DNA of 64,000 nucleotides from Streptomyces sp. NRRL B-24484. GTDB lineage: Bacteria > Actinomycetota > Actinomycetes > Streptomycetales > Streptomycetaceae. Below the pieces are notes generated by a model that saw only the letters and a list, made by a program, of their open reading frames with translations, was not told the DNA's origin and made no database searches. The stretch spans positions 86,450 to 150,449 of the forward strand of contig NZ_JOAI01000014.1 of assembly GCF_000717715.1 (NCBI RefSeq). The letters are read 5' to 3'. The position numbers and the translations under genes are program-made. How positions within the stretch are numbered: position 1 is the stretch's first letter; each line of letters opens with the position of its first letter. Below, one piece after another: positions 35,136 through 43,464 of this stretch.

Positions 35136-35626
35136 CAGATCACCTCGTCCAGCTCGGCCTTCAGCTCGGTCGCCTCGACGTCGCGCGCGACGGCCTGGAC
35201 GAGCAGCATCCGCAGCACGAGCACGATGAGCGCGACCCCCAGGATCGCCAAGCCGATCCCGGCCATGATGACGGTGACGCCCGGGTCCTCCCGCTGGCCC
35301 GGCGCGTTGATCGCGGTGACCGCGAACCAGACGAGGGCGGCCGCCACGATCGCACCGATCACGCCGTCCACGTAGCGGAAGGCGGCGTGCGAGAACACCG
35401 TCCCGCGCCGCACCATCGCCACCAGCCGCCACACACAGACCAGGGCCACCTGCGCCGTCACCAGGCCCACGATCGTGACCACGCGGAACGCCGTCAGCGG
35501 CAGCGTCCCGTCCTCCGGGTCGCTCCCGCTGACCAGCACCCACACCATCAGGACCTGCACCAGCACGGTGCCGACGAACACCACCGCGAGCACCGCGCGC
35601 AGCGCGCCCACCGTCAACTTCCCCAT
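35135..35626 (-). CDS. DUF2975 membrane protein
   Basis: A 163-residue protein with four predicted helices (about 8-30, 48-70, 88-108, 125-148) of the DUF2975 family. The usual pattern RRGTVFSHAAFRYVDGVI between helices 2 and 3 is present. DUF2975 genes regularly precede XRE genes as a two-gene module with unknown function, possibly a membrane-linked signalling pair. GGAGGGACGATTC before ATG 35626 sets the start. Confidence 0.88.
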   Translation of the reverse strand: MGKLTVGALRAVLAVVFVGTVLVQVLMVWVLVSGSDPEDGTLPLTAFRVVTIVGLVTAQVALVCVWRLVAMVRRGTVFSHAAFRYVDGVIGAIVAAALVWFAVTAINAPGQREDPGVTVIMAGIGLAILGVALIVLVLRMLLVQAVARDVEATELKAELDEVI

Positions 35627-35654
35627 GAATCGTCCCTCCATCGAATCGCGATGG

Positions 35655-35679
35655 GAATCTATCGATTTTCGATAGATTC
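35655..35679 (-). promoter_or_regulatory. Perfect 11-bp inverted repeat operator upstream of DUF2975-XRE
   Basis: GAATCTATCGA (35655-35665) and TCGATAGATTC (35669-35679) flank TTT, 29 bp before the DUF2975 start. The AT-rich core in GC-rich DNA and the position fit autoregulation by the XRE protein. Confidence 0.8.
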
Positions 35680-35963
35680 GGCAAGAGGGACCGGCCCCGC
35701 GCGCCGCGGCCTGCCGACAGGTGGGCGGCCGACCGCCGGATGCGACCGGGCGTCCGCGTCGCGACCCGGCCGGGCCGGGCCGGGCCGTCACGCCGGCAGC
35801 ACCGCGCCCGCCGGCAGGCGTCACTGCCGGATCCACGGGCCCGGGCGTCCCCGTGCACGGCAATTGCGTCGACGGCCGACTTCGAACTCGCGGCCTGCGC
35901 ATTCGCACGTCCGGAGCGAGCACATTTTCTGCCGACACAATCGGGCGGCCGACCGCCCGGAGT

Positions 35964-36060
35964 TAGCGTTCGCGCGCCGCGACCTAGTGAAAACGTAGAA
36001 TTCCGCGGCTTGAACTTCACCGGAGTTCCGAAGAGGCTGTTGGACGACATCCGGTGAAGT
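35964..36060 (+). promoter_or_regulatory. Cluster promoter module, copy 1 (halogenase)
   Basis: TAG boxes at 35964, 35985 and 35996 (21- and 11-bp steps) lead into TTGAAC at 36010-36015, a 17-bp spacer and GAGGCT at 36033-36038. A 10-bp perfect inverted repeat (36014-36023 with 36051-36060) spans the spacer and start region. A leader of about 177 nt follows before the halogenase GTG; the rest of the gap from 35680 shows no gene. Confidence 0.75.
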
Positions 36061-36237
36061 GGTCGTGAACGGAACGAGGAACACCGCGACAGCCGGGCAC
36101 GGCGGCGGCGCAGCCCGGTGTTCGGCTGATCGGCCACCCCGCGCCCGGCATGCGGGAGCGGCGCGAACTCGACTCGAACGCCGCTCGGCCGGCGCCGTCA
36201 CACCAGCACGCCACTTGGATTGACGAAAGGTGAGTTC

Positions 36238-37731
36238 GTGACTCAGGTAATCGTGGTCGGCGGCGGTCCGGCTGGTTCGACCGCTGCCGGACTGCTGGCC
36301 AGGGCAGGGATATCGGTCACCCTGCTGGAGCGCGCCACATTCCCGCGCTATCACATCGGGGAGTCCTTCTCGACCTCCTGCCGCGTGGTTCTCGACTATC
36401 TCGGGGCACTCGAAAAGGTCGACGCACGCGGATATACGTCGAAGACGGGTCTGCTGGTGCGATGGGGGCAGGAGAAGGACTGGGCCATCGACTGGACGGA
36501 ACAGTTCGGCCCCGACGTGCGGTCCTGGCAGGTCGACCGCGACGACTTCGACACCGTGCTGCTGGAGCACGCGAGCGAGAGCGGCGTCGAGGTCGTGCAG
36601 GGCGCGCACGTCCACCGGGTCCTCTTCGACGGCGACCGCGCGACCGGCGTGGAGTGGACGGCGCCCGGCGACACGGTCAAGCAGGTCTCGCGGGCCGACT
36701 TCGTCCTCGACGCCTCGGGCCGGGCCGGCCTCATCAGCGCTCAGCACTTCAACAACCGGCGCCCCCACGAGATCTTCCGCAACGTGGCGATCTGGGGGTA
36801 CTGGGAGGGCGGCGAGCTGCTGGCCGGCAGCCCGTCCGGCGGCATCAACGTCATCTCCTCGGACGACGGCTGGTACTGGGTCATCCCGCTGCGGGACAAC
36901 CGCTTCAGCGTCGGGTTCGTCGCCCACAAGTCGGTCTTCGTCGAGCGCCGGAAGGAGTTCGGCTCGACGGACGAGATGCTCCTGAAGGTGGTCGACGAGT
37001 CGCCCGCCGTCCGGGAGATCCTGGCCAAGGGCACCTTCCGGCCCGGTGCCCGGGTGGAACAGGACTTCTCCTACTCCGCCGACAGCTTCTGCGGCCCCGG
37101 CCACTTCCTGCTGGGAGACGCGGCCTGCTTCCTCGACCCGCTGCTCTCCACCGGTGTCCACCTCGGCATGTACAGCGGACTGCTCGCGGCGGCCTCGGTC
37201 GTGGCGATCACCGACGGCGAGGTCGGCGAGCGCGAGGCACTCGCCTTCTACGAGTCGCTGTTCCGCAACGCGTACCAGCGCCTCTTCACCCTCGTCGCCG
37301 GGTTCTACCAGAAGCACGCCGGCAAGGACCGCTACTTCGCGCTGGCCGAGACCCTGGCCCGGCAGGAGCCGGAGCACTGGCACTCCTCGGCCCAGTCGTT
37401 CGGTGAGATCACCGCGGGCCTGACCGACATGCGTGAGGCTGCGGACGCTGCGGGCCGGGGCGGGCGACCGATCCACGAGATCATCGAGAAGGCGGCGGCC
37501 GGAGAGCCCACACCGGTGCAGCAGCTGCTCATCGCCGCGGCTCTGGCGCAGGCGCGGGCGCAGGGTGACACCGCGCCCGGCGAGCGCCTCACCGCGGCGC
37601 CGGGGGTCATCGACGCCAATGACCTGTACGACGCCGTGAGCGGCCTGCACCTGGTCATGCGGCCGCGGCTGGGGATCCGGTCCGTGACGTCCCTGAAGCA
37701 CGGCGAGGAAGCTGAGCCGGCGCTCCCGTAG
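36238..37731 (+). CDS. FADH2-dependent halogenase
   Basis: A 497-residue flavin halogenase expected to chlorinate or brominate an electron-rich aromatic carbon. The FAD motif GGGPAG is at 8-13, a candidate catalytic Lys lies at 70, the halogenase motif WxWxIP reads WYWVIP at 212-217, and FxxPxxSxG reads FLDPLLSTG at 298-306. The overall pattern suits phenolic or carrier-bound substrates rather than tryptophan. GTG 36238 has AAGGTGAG upstream; TTG 36220 is a weaker alternative. It is the first gene of the cluster and has its own copy of the shared promoter. Reduced flavin may come from the FMN reductase at 62.5 kb. Confidence 0.9.
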   Translation: MTQVIVVGGGPAGSTAAGLLARAGISVTLLERATFPRYHIGESFSTSCRVVLDYLGALEKVDARGYTSKTGLLVRWGQEKDWAIDWTEQFGPDVRSWQVDRDDFDTVLLEHASESGVEVVQGAHVHRVLFDGDRATGVEWTAPGDTVKQVSRADFVLDASGRAGLISAQHFNNRRPHEIFRNVAIWGYWEGGELLAGSPSGGINVISSDDGWYWVIPLRDNRFSVGFVAHKSVFVERRKEFGSTDEMLLKVVDESPAVREILAKGTFRPGARVEQDFSYSADSFCGPGHFLLGDAACFLDPLLSTGVHLGMYSGLLAAASVVAITDGEVGEREALAFYESLFRNAYQRLFTLVAGFYQKHAGKDRYFALAETLARQEPEHWHSSAQSFGEITAGLTDMREAADAAGRGGRPIHEIIEKAAAGEPTPVQQLLIAAALAQARAQGDTAPGERLTAAPGVIDANDLYDAVSGLHLVMRPRLGIRSVTSLKHGEEAEPALP

Positions 37732-37889
37732 CCGGCCACCGGGCCCTCCCTGGCACCGATCCGCCCGCTGCCCTCCGCCCCCGACCCGGGTGCGGAGGGC
37801 AGCGGCGTGGGACCCGGGGCACGGCGGAGCGGCGGCCGCTCGCCGCGGCCTCCTCCACCGGCGTCCTCGGGACGGCGGGGTCCGCGGTG

Positions 37890-38015
37890 CCGGTCGGCAC
37901 GCACTCCCACATCCACACGGGCCCCGGCGGTCTTCGAACGCGCCGGCTTCGCGGACGTGTCGCCCGAAGGGCGCACCCGTGCGGTCGTGCGCCCGCCGGT
38001 GCGGGGCCCCACCAT
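37890..38015 (+). pseudogene. Possible remnant of an acetyltransferase C-terminus
   Basis: One frame of this gap reads VFERAGFADVSPEGRTRAVV, which resembles the final strand-helix of GNAT acetyltransferases (LFxxAGFxEV). No start codon or upstream domain remains. The rest of the 316-bp gap between halogenase and antiporter shows nothing. Confidence 0.3.
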
Positions 38016-38047
38016 CCTGACGACCGCTCAAGAGGGGCCAGCAGACC

Positions 38048-39289
38048 GTGACCAGTTTCCAAGTCCAGTTGGTCTTCATCGACCTGGCACTGATCTTCGT
38101 CCTCGCACGAGGACTCGGCCGTCTCGCGGCGCTGCTGCGACAGCCGCCCGTGGTCGGCGAGATCATCGCGGGAATCCTCCTCGGCCCGACGCTCTTCCAC
38201 GGCGAGCTCGCCGCAACGCTCTTCCCGGCCGACATCCGACCGCTGCTGACCGGTGTGTCGTACGTCGGCGTCGCCCTGTTCATGTTCCTCGTCGGCCTGG
38301 AACTGGACGCCGGCGCCCTCCGCGGCACGGGAAGGATCACCGCCGGTGCCGTCGTGGGGTCCACCCTCGTCCCCTTCGCCCTGGGGATCCTGCTGGCGCT
38401 CAGCGCACTCCGCTCCCACGAGGGGAAGCACGGCACCGCCTTCGCGGTCTTCATCGGCCTGTCGGTCTCGGTCACCGCGTTCCCCGTCCTGGCCCGCGTC
38501 CTGGCCGACCGGAACCTGGCCCGGACGGCGCTCGGCGGCATCGCCCTGTCCACGGCAGCGGTCGTCGACGTACTGGCGTGGGTGGCGCTGGCCGCGGTCC
38601 AGGCGGTGGTGAGCGGTGGCAGCCACCACTGGCGCGTTCTGCTCTTCCTCCCCTACCTGCTGGCGATGTTCCTGGTGGTCAGGCCGCTGCTGCGCCGCCT
38701 GCCCGGGCCCGTTCCCTTCGTCGCCGCGGTGGCCGGCACCCTGGTCTCGGCCGCGGCCACCGAGGCGATGGGCATGCACTTCATCTTCGGCGCCTTCCTC
38801 TTCGGCGCGGTGATCCCCCGCCGCACGCCCGCCTCGCGCGTCGCGCTCCACGAGCGCACCGGCCAGATCACCGCGCTGCTGATGCCCGTCTACTTCGTGG
38901 TCGCCGGCCTCCAGGTCGACCTGGGCGGTCTCGACCTCGCCCAGCTCGGAATCCTCGGGCTCATCCTCCTCACCGCCGTCCTGGGCAAGGTCGGCGGAAC
39001 CTACCTCGGTGTGCGCACCCAGCGCCTGCCGGCGAGGCCCGCCGTCGCCCTCGCCGTCCTGATGAACACCCGGGGTCTCACCGAACTGGTCGTCCTGGGA
39101 GTCGGTCTCCAGCTCGGACTGCTCGACCGGGACCTCTACTCCCTGATGGTCGTCATGGCCCTGGTGACCACGGCGGCGACCGGCCCGCTGATCGCCCGCA
39201 TCCACAGGGGCCTCATGGAGATCCCGCTCCCCGAGGCCCCGGCCGACAGCCGGCGGGTCGAGCCGTCCCCGGTGCGCGGCGGGCGTTGA
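38048..39289 (+). CDS. Cation:proton antiporter (CPA2/KefB type)
   Basis: A 413-residue membrane protein with about 12 helices of the monovalent cation:proton antiporter-2 family. LLRQPPVVGEIIAGILLGPT and MFLVGLELD are the usual helix 2-3 signatures, and MNTRGLTELVVL closes the core. There is no C-terminal TrkA domain. The GTG start follows AAGAGGGG. Similar genes occur in some aromatic polyketide clusters, where export or ion-linked self-protection is assumed. Its placement between halogenase and the TetR/MFS pair suggests it belongs to the cluster. Confidence 0.88.
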   Translation: MTSFQVQLVFIDLALIFVLARGLGRLAALLRQPPVVGEIIAGILLGPTLFHGELAATLFPADIRPLLTGVSYVGVALFMFLVGLELDAGALRGTGRITAGAVVGSTLVPFALGILLALSALRSHEGKHGTAFAVFIGLSVSVTAFPVLARVLADRNLARTALGGIALSTAAVVDVLAWVALAAVQAVVSGGSHHWRVLLFLPYLLAMFLVVRPLLRRLPGPVPFVAAVAGTLVSAAATEAMGMHFIFGAFLFGAVIPRRTPASRVALHERTGQITALLMPVYFVVAGLQVDLGGLDLAQLGILGLILLTAVLGKVGGTYLGVRTQRLPARPAVALAVLMNTRGLTELVVLGVGLQLGLLDRDLYSLMVVMALVTTAATGPLIARIHRGLMEIPLPEAPADSRRVEPSPVRGGR

Positions 39290-39365
39290 TCACCCGGTCG
39301 CATCGGCGGTGCCCCCGCGACCGGCGCGTGGCGTTCTCCGAGGGCCGCCCGCGGGCGACGGCCTG

Positions 39366-40103
39366 TCAGGCGAGCCGGGCGAGGCTGGCCGCGATGCTGT
39401 CCAGCACCCGGGTGAGGCCGTCCCGGAAGCGCGCGTCCGGTTCCATGTGCGGAGCCATGGTCTCGGTGAGTACCCGGGTGAACATCGGGTACTCACCGGT
39501 GGCGACCAGCTGCTGCGCGTACGGCCTGCTCTGCCGCATCCACTCCGCCATGTCCGTCTTGGTCCTGCGCGCTTCCTCCAGCCATCCGACCTCGTTGCGC
39601 ACGAAGCTCTCGACATAGCTGTTGTACAGGCCGATGAGGCTGAGCAGTTCGTCGACCTGCAGGTCGAACCCGGCGAGCGTGCCGAGCACGAACTCCTGCT
39701 GGCGCAGTGAGTTGGGCCCCCAGATCGGGTGGCCGTGCGTCCAGGCGGTGGCGAGCCACGGGTGGCGGAGCCAGAGGGCACGCTTCTCGTCGGCCGCCGT
39801 CACCAGCGATGCCCGCCAGTCGGGGCCGGGACGCTCCGGCAGCCGGGTCTCGCCGATCACCTCGTCGACCATCAGCTCGACGAGGTCCTCCTTGCTGGGG
39901 ACGTAGTAGTAGAGGGACATCGCGCCGGCGCCGATCTCGGCCGCGATCCGGCGCATGGAGGCCGCCTCCTGCCCCTCCGAGTCGGCGATCCTGACGGCCG
40001 CCCGCACGATCAGGTCGCGGCTGAGCGTCCGCTGCGCCCGTGCGGTCCGCCGGTCCGCCGGCTCCGGACGCATCCAGATGCTCACGGGTTCGTTCTCGTT
40101 CAT
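39366..40103 (-). CDS. TetR family regulator with drug-binding C-terminal domain
   Basis: A 245-residue repressor-type protein. The HTH is at about 45-70 (MRRIAAEIGAGAMSLYYYVPSKEDLVELM), and the C-terminal region (WLATAWTHGHPIWGPNSL, FDLQVDELLSLIGLYNSYVESF) matches the TetR_C_1 class that senses drugs. It diverges from an MFS exporter gene, and two near-identical operators lie between them. The arrangement matches LanK/LanJ in landomycin clusters, where the repressor senses the product. Sensing of the angucycline product is inferred by analogy. Confidence 0.92.
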   Translation of the reverse strand: MNENEPVSIWMRPEPADRRTARAQRTLSRDLIVRAAVRIADSEGQEAASMRRIAAEIGAGAMSLYYYVPSKEDLVELMVDEVIGETRLPERPGPDWRASLVTAADEKRALWLRHPWLATAWTHGHPIWGPNSLRQQEFVLGTLAGFDLQVDELLSLIGLYNSYVESFVRNEVGWLEEARRTKTDMAEWMRQSRPYAQQLVATGEYPMFTRVLTETMAPHMEPDARFRDGLTRVLDSIAASLARLA

Positions 40104-40126
40104 CGCACGCTCCACTCCCGGTCTGT

Positions 40127-40173
40127 CGTACAGCGTACCAACTGTGCTACGGTCGTTTTCGTACGGCGTACGA
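40127..40173. promoter_or_regulatory. Two TetR operators, CGTACnGCGTAC type
   Basis: CGTACAGCGTACC at 40127-40139 and TCGTACGGCGTACGA at 40159-40173 share the palindromic core GTACnGCGTAC. They lie between the divergent TetR and MFS genes, 32 bp apart centre to centre. Confidence 0.75.
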
Positions 40174-40202
40174 AGACGCTCGGACCAAGGATGTGAGGCG
40201 TC

Positions 40203-41843
40203 ATGCCAGACGGAGATGTCGTTGCGATCGGGGATCCCCCCGCGGCGCCGGCCAGGCCGATGCCGAAGCACCGCGGTTTCGGCGTGCTGGCCGTGCTGCT
40301 CGGCCTGACGCTCTCGATGCTGGACCAGGTCATCGTGGGCACGGCGCTGCCGACGATCGTCGGCGAGCTCGGCGGGCTCAACGAGTTGTCCTGGGTGGTG
40401 ACGGCCTACCTGGTGGCCAGCGCGGCGGTGATCCCCGTCTGGGGCAAGCTGAGCGACCTCTACGGACGTCGAGGCGCCTTCGTCATCGCGATCCTGGTCT
40501 TCCTGGCCGGATCCGTGGGCTCGGGCCTGGCGCAGAGCATGGCCCAGATCATCGCCTTCCGCGCACTGCAGGGTCTGGGCTCGGCCGGCCTGATGGTCGG
40601 CACCTTCACGCTCATCGGCCATCTGGCGACCGGTCCGGCCGACCGGATCCGGATGCAGACGATGATCGGCATCGTCATGCCGCTCGCCATGGGAACCGGG
40701 CCGATGCTCGGCGGCCTGCTCACCGAACACGTCGGCTGGCGCTGGTCGTTCTTCATCAACGTCCCGCTGTGCCTGATCGCGCTCGCGGCCGGCGCCGTGG
40801 GCATTCCGCGCAGCGCTCGCCGCCCGAAGGTCAGGATCGACCTGCTCGGCACCGCCCAACTCACCGGCGGTATCGTCGCGCTGACCCTGCTGCTCAGCTG
40901 GGCGGGCACCCGGTACGCGTGGGGCTCGGCCCCGATCATCGGGTTGGGCGTGGCCGCCGTCGTGCTCCTGGCCACGCTTCCGCTGGTCGAGCGCCGGGCC
41001 GTGGAGCCGGTCCTGCCGTCCCGTCTCTTCCACACCCGCGACTTCACGCTCGCCCAGGTGCTGGGCCTGCTGGTGGGTGCCGGCCTGCTCGGCGCCCTGG
41101 TGTACTTCCCCCAGTACCTGCAGCAGGTACTGGACGTCTCGCCCACCGCCAGCGGACTGCTGATGCTGCCGTTCCTGATCGGCATGATCATCATGGAACT
41201 GGTCGTCGCCCGCATGGTCGTCCGGACCGGTCCGCTGAGGCTCTATCCGGTCGTCGGCGCGATCGTTGCGGTGGTCGGCGTCCTGTTGTTGCTGCTGCTC
41301 GGCACCGGGACGGGCCTCGTCGCGGCCACTCTGCTGCCCCTGCTGGCCGGGATCGGCATCGGCGTGCTGATGCAGAGTTCGCTGATCATCTCGTTCGCCT
41401 GCCAGACGGATCAGCGCGACCTCGGCGCGGCGAGCGGAATGATCAACCTGTTCCGCGCGGTCGGTGGATCGCTGGGCGTCGCCTTGCTCGGCTCGCTCTA
41501 CACGAACCGGCTGGAGCACGTCCTCACCGGCCGACTCGGGGCGGAGGCCGGCCACGCGCTCGCCGCGGCAAGCGGTCAGAGCACTCCCGCCGACATCCGC
41601 GCCCTGCCCGCACAGGTGCGCGAGGCGTTCCGGGCCGCCGTCGTGGCGGGCCTGCACAGCGTGGTCATCGGGATGACGGTGATCGGAGTGCTGGCCCTGG
41701 TGACCTCGTTCTTCCTCCGTCGCCGCCTCGTCATGCCCGGCCAGCCCGGCCAGCCCGGCCAATCCGGCCAATCCGGCCGACCCGGCCGACCCGGAGGAAG
41801 CCGCGACCCGGGCCGTGCACCCACCGTGCCCGACGCCGGATAG
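40203..41843 (+). CDS. MFS exporter (DHA2, 14 helices) with collagen-like tail
   Basis: A 546-residue efflux transporter. Motif A reads GKLSDLYGRRGAFVIA, helix 5 carries GLGSAGLMVGTFTLIGHL, and 14 helices are predicted. It is likely the product exporter, controlled by the divergent TetR. The C-terminus (about 510-546) is a repeated PGQPGQSGRPG segment coded by 9-bp tandem repeats, which is not part of the transporter fold. A very strong hairpin follows. Confidence 0.92.
   Translation: MPDGDVVAIGDPPAAPARPMPKHRGFGVLAVLLGLTLSMLDQVIVGTALPTIVGELGGLNELSWVVTAYLVASAAVIPVWGKLSDLYGRRGAFVIAILVFLAGSVGSGLAQSMAQIIAFRALQGLGSAGLMVGTFTLIGHLATGPADRIRMQTMIGIVMPLAMGTGPMLGGLLTEHVGWRWSFFINVPLCLIALAAGAVGIPRSARRPKVRIDLLGTAQLTGGIVALTLLLSWAGTRYAWGSAPIIGLGVAAVVLLATLPLVERRAVEPVLPSRLFHTRDFTLAQVLGLLVGAGLLGALVYFPQYLQQVLDVSPTASGLLMLPFLIGMIIMELVVARMVVRTGPLRLYPVVGAIVAVVGVLLLLLLGTGTGLVAATLLPLLAGIGIGVLMQSSLIISFACQTDQRDLGAASGMINLFRAVGGSLGVALLGSLYTNRLEHVLTGRLGAEAGHALAAASGQSTPADIRALPAQVREAFRAAVVAGLHSVVIGMTVIGVLALVTSFFLRRRLVMPGQPGQPGQSGQSGRPGRPGGSRDPGRAPTVPDAG
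41736..41794 (+). repeat. 9-bp tandem repeats inside the MFS gene
   Basis: The unit CCCGGCCAG and its variants (CAATCCGGC, CGACCCGGC) repeat about six times in frame and code Pro-Gly-Gln, Ser-Gly-Gln and Arg-Pro-Gly triplets, a collagen-like C-terminal tail. Confidence 0.85.
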
Positions 41844-41856
41844 CCGCCGGCGCGTC

Positions 41857-41906
41857 GAACGCGTGAGCCCGCCGCAGATCACGATCTGCGGCGGGCTCAC
41901 GCGTTC
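41857..41906 (+). terminator. Perfect 24-bp hairpin terminator
   Basis: The arms 41857-41880 and 41883-41906 are fully complementary with a 2-nt centre (AC), 14 bp after the MFS stop. It should stop read-through into promoter copy 2. Confidence 0.85.
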
Positions 41907-41955
41907 CTCGCCGATGACGACGCCGCGGGCGCCGGCCGACGGGACGGCGGAGATT

Positions 41956-42009
41956 TAGCGAAATCTTAGTCAATGATCGCTTGAGTTCCTCCACGCATTC
42001 GAAGAGGCT
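41956..42009 (+). promoter_or_regulatory. Cluster promoter module, copy 2 (acyltransferase)
   Basis: TAG boxes at 41956 and 41967 (11-bp step), TTGAGT at 41981-41986, a 17-bp spacer and GAGGCT at 42004-42009. The far-upstream box and the inverted repeat of copies 1 and 3 are absent. The acyltransferase ATG is 80 bp downstream. Confidence 0.7.
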
Positions 42010-42088
42010 GCTCCGCGGGACACGTCGGGCCCTTCGAAATGTGCCGCCGAATTGCGGCTCAGAGAAATTCCGGAGATCGGGAGAATGC

Positions 42089-43450
42089 ATGGGCACTCGG
42101 GCGCGGCTGCGTGAAGCACGGACGATCACACCGGGCAGAGCGCGGGACACCGTCGTACGGTGCGGCTCGACCGACGTGATGTACGTCCAGCGCTACGTGT
42201 CGGTTGCCTTCTTCTTCGCGCGGGGCGTGGACGCAGAGCGCCTGGCGGACGGGCTGCGCCGTGCGCTCGACCTCGTGCCGGTCTTCGGGGGCCGGCTCCG
42301 CGCCGGCGGCGACGGGCCCGAGATCGTCTGCTCCGACGCGGGAGTGCCCATGACGGTCCTCGACGTCGACGCGTCCCTCGACGACGCCGTCCGGGAGGCG
42401 ACGGATCCGGAGTGGGGCCTGATCGACCGGGTCGACGTCCTCGGCGAACCCCTGGAGCTGCGCCCGCTCCTGACGGTGCGCGTCTGCCGGTTGGCCGACG
42501 GCGCCACGGCCCTGGGGTGCAGCTGGAACCACGCGGTGGGCGACATGGGCAGCTTCATGCAGTTCGTCCGCGTCTGGTCGGCACTCGTCGAAGGGACGAC
42601 ACCGCCGGAGGTGCTCACGGTCGAGGACCGGGAGGGCCATCTGGACGGCGTCCTGCCGCAGGACGACTCCGGGCAGCCGATCTGCCGACCGCCGGGTCGG
42701 GACGAGTCGTCCGGGCAGGGACACCGGATGCCCCCCGTACGGGAGGACAACGGAACCGTTCAGATCCACTTCGGCGACGACGAGGTGCGCCGGATGCGGG
42801 AGGCGTTCGGCAGCGGGCCCTCGGGGCGCCTCTCGTCGAACGACGTGCTCTGCGCGCACCTGGTGACCGCGTTCCGGGACATGCAGGCGGACCCCGTTCC
42901 GTGGAACCTGTCGGTTCCCGTCGACCTCCGTCCCCGCCTCGGCGTGCCGGCCGGGCTCCTCGGCAACCTCGTCCAATCCATGTTCCTCCCGTGTCCGCCG
43001 ACGGGGACGGCCGAGGTGCTCGCGGCCGGAATCCGGTCCGGTTTGGACGATTTCATGCGGTCGCACCTGTGCATGCGTTCCGATCGCGCCTTCGTCGGAC
43101 CCGTCGGCCGGTCCCGCCTCCACCGCTGCGCCCCCGTGGTCTTCGACCCGGCGCACCGGACGTTCATCATGACGAACTGGACCCGCTCGGGCGTGTACGA
43201 CGTCGCATTCGACGGGCAGCATCCGGCCTTCTTCAGCCCGGTGGTCAGCTCCCGGGCCCCGCTGTCGTGGTTCGGCTTCCTCAACCGGGGGTTCGGCGGC
43301 ACGGGGTTCCTGCTCACCGCAGTGGTCCCGGCCCGGCTCGCCGAACACCTGCGGAGTCCGGAGGGCCGGGCGGTGCTCCACCGCTTCGGCGACCCGGCGG
43401 CCGAGCGTCCGGCACCTGCCGTGGTCGCGCCGGACGTCGTCCGGCGATGA
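42089..43450 (+). CDS. BAHD-like acyltransferase (transferase family PF02458)
   Basis: A 453-residue protein with the fold of plant BAHD acyltransferases, which move acyl groups from CoA to alcohols or amines. The catalytic HxxxD reads HAVGD at 148-152 (in GCSWNHAVGDM), and the structural DFGWG position reads YDVAFDGQHPAFF. The N-terminal TDVMYVQRYVSVAFFF and LVPVFGGRL are also typical. Its own promoter module lies 80 bp upstream and the acyl-building genes ACP, KS-like and KS follow, so it may attach their product to the aglycone or a sugar. That link is inference. Confidence 0.8.
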   Translation: MGTRARLREARTITPGRARDTVVRCGSTDVMYVQRYVSVAFFFARGVDAERLADGLRRALDLVPVFGGRLRAGGDGPEIVCSDAGVPMTVLDVDASLDDAVREATDPEWGLIDRVDVLGEPLELRPLLTVRVCRLADGATALGCSWNHAVGDMGSFMQFVRVWSALVEGTTPPEVLTVEDREGHLDGVLPQDDSGQPICRPPGRDESSGQGHRMPPVREDNGTVQIHFGDDEVRRMREAFGSGPSGRLSSNDVLCAHLVTAFRDMQADPVPWNLSVPVDLRPRLGVPAGLLGNLVQSMFLPCPPTGTAEVLAAGIRSGLDDFMRSHLCMRSDRAFVGPVGRSRLHRCAPVVFDPAHRTFIMTNWTRSGVYDVAFDGQHPAFFSPVVSSRAPLSWFGFLNRGFGGTGFLLTAVVPARLAEHLRSPEGRAVLHRFGDPAAERPAPAVVAPDVVRR

Positions 43451-43464
43451 GCGGCAGCCGCATT

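Noticed and set aside
41956..42040. Inverted repeat in promoter copy 2
   Set aside because: At the positions matching copies 1 and 3 the arms do not pair; only the TAG boxes, -35 and -10-like elements are shared.
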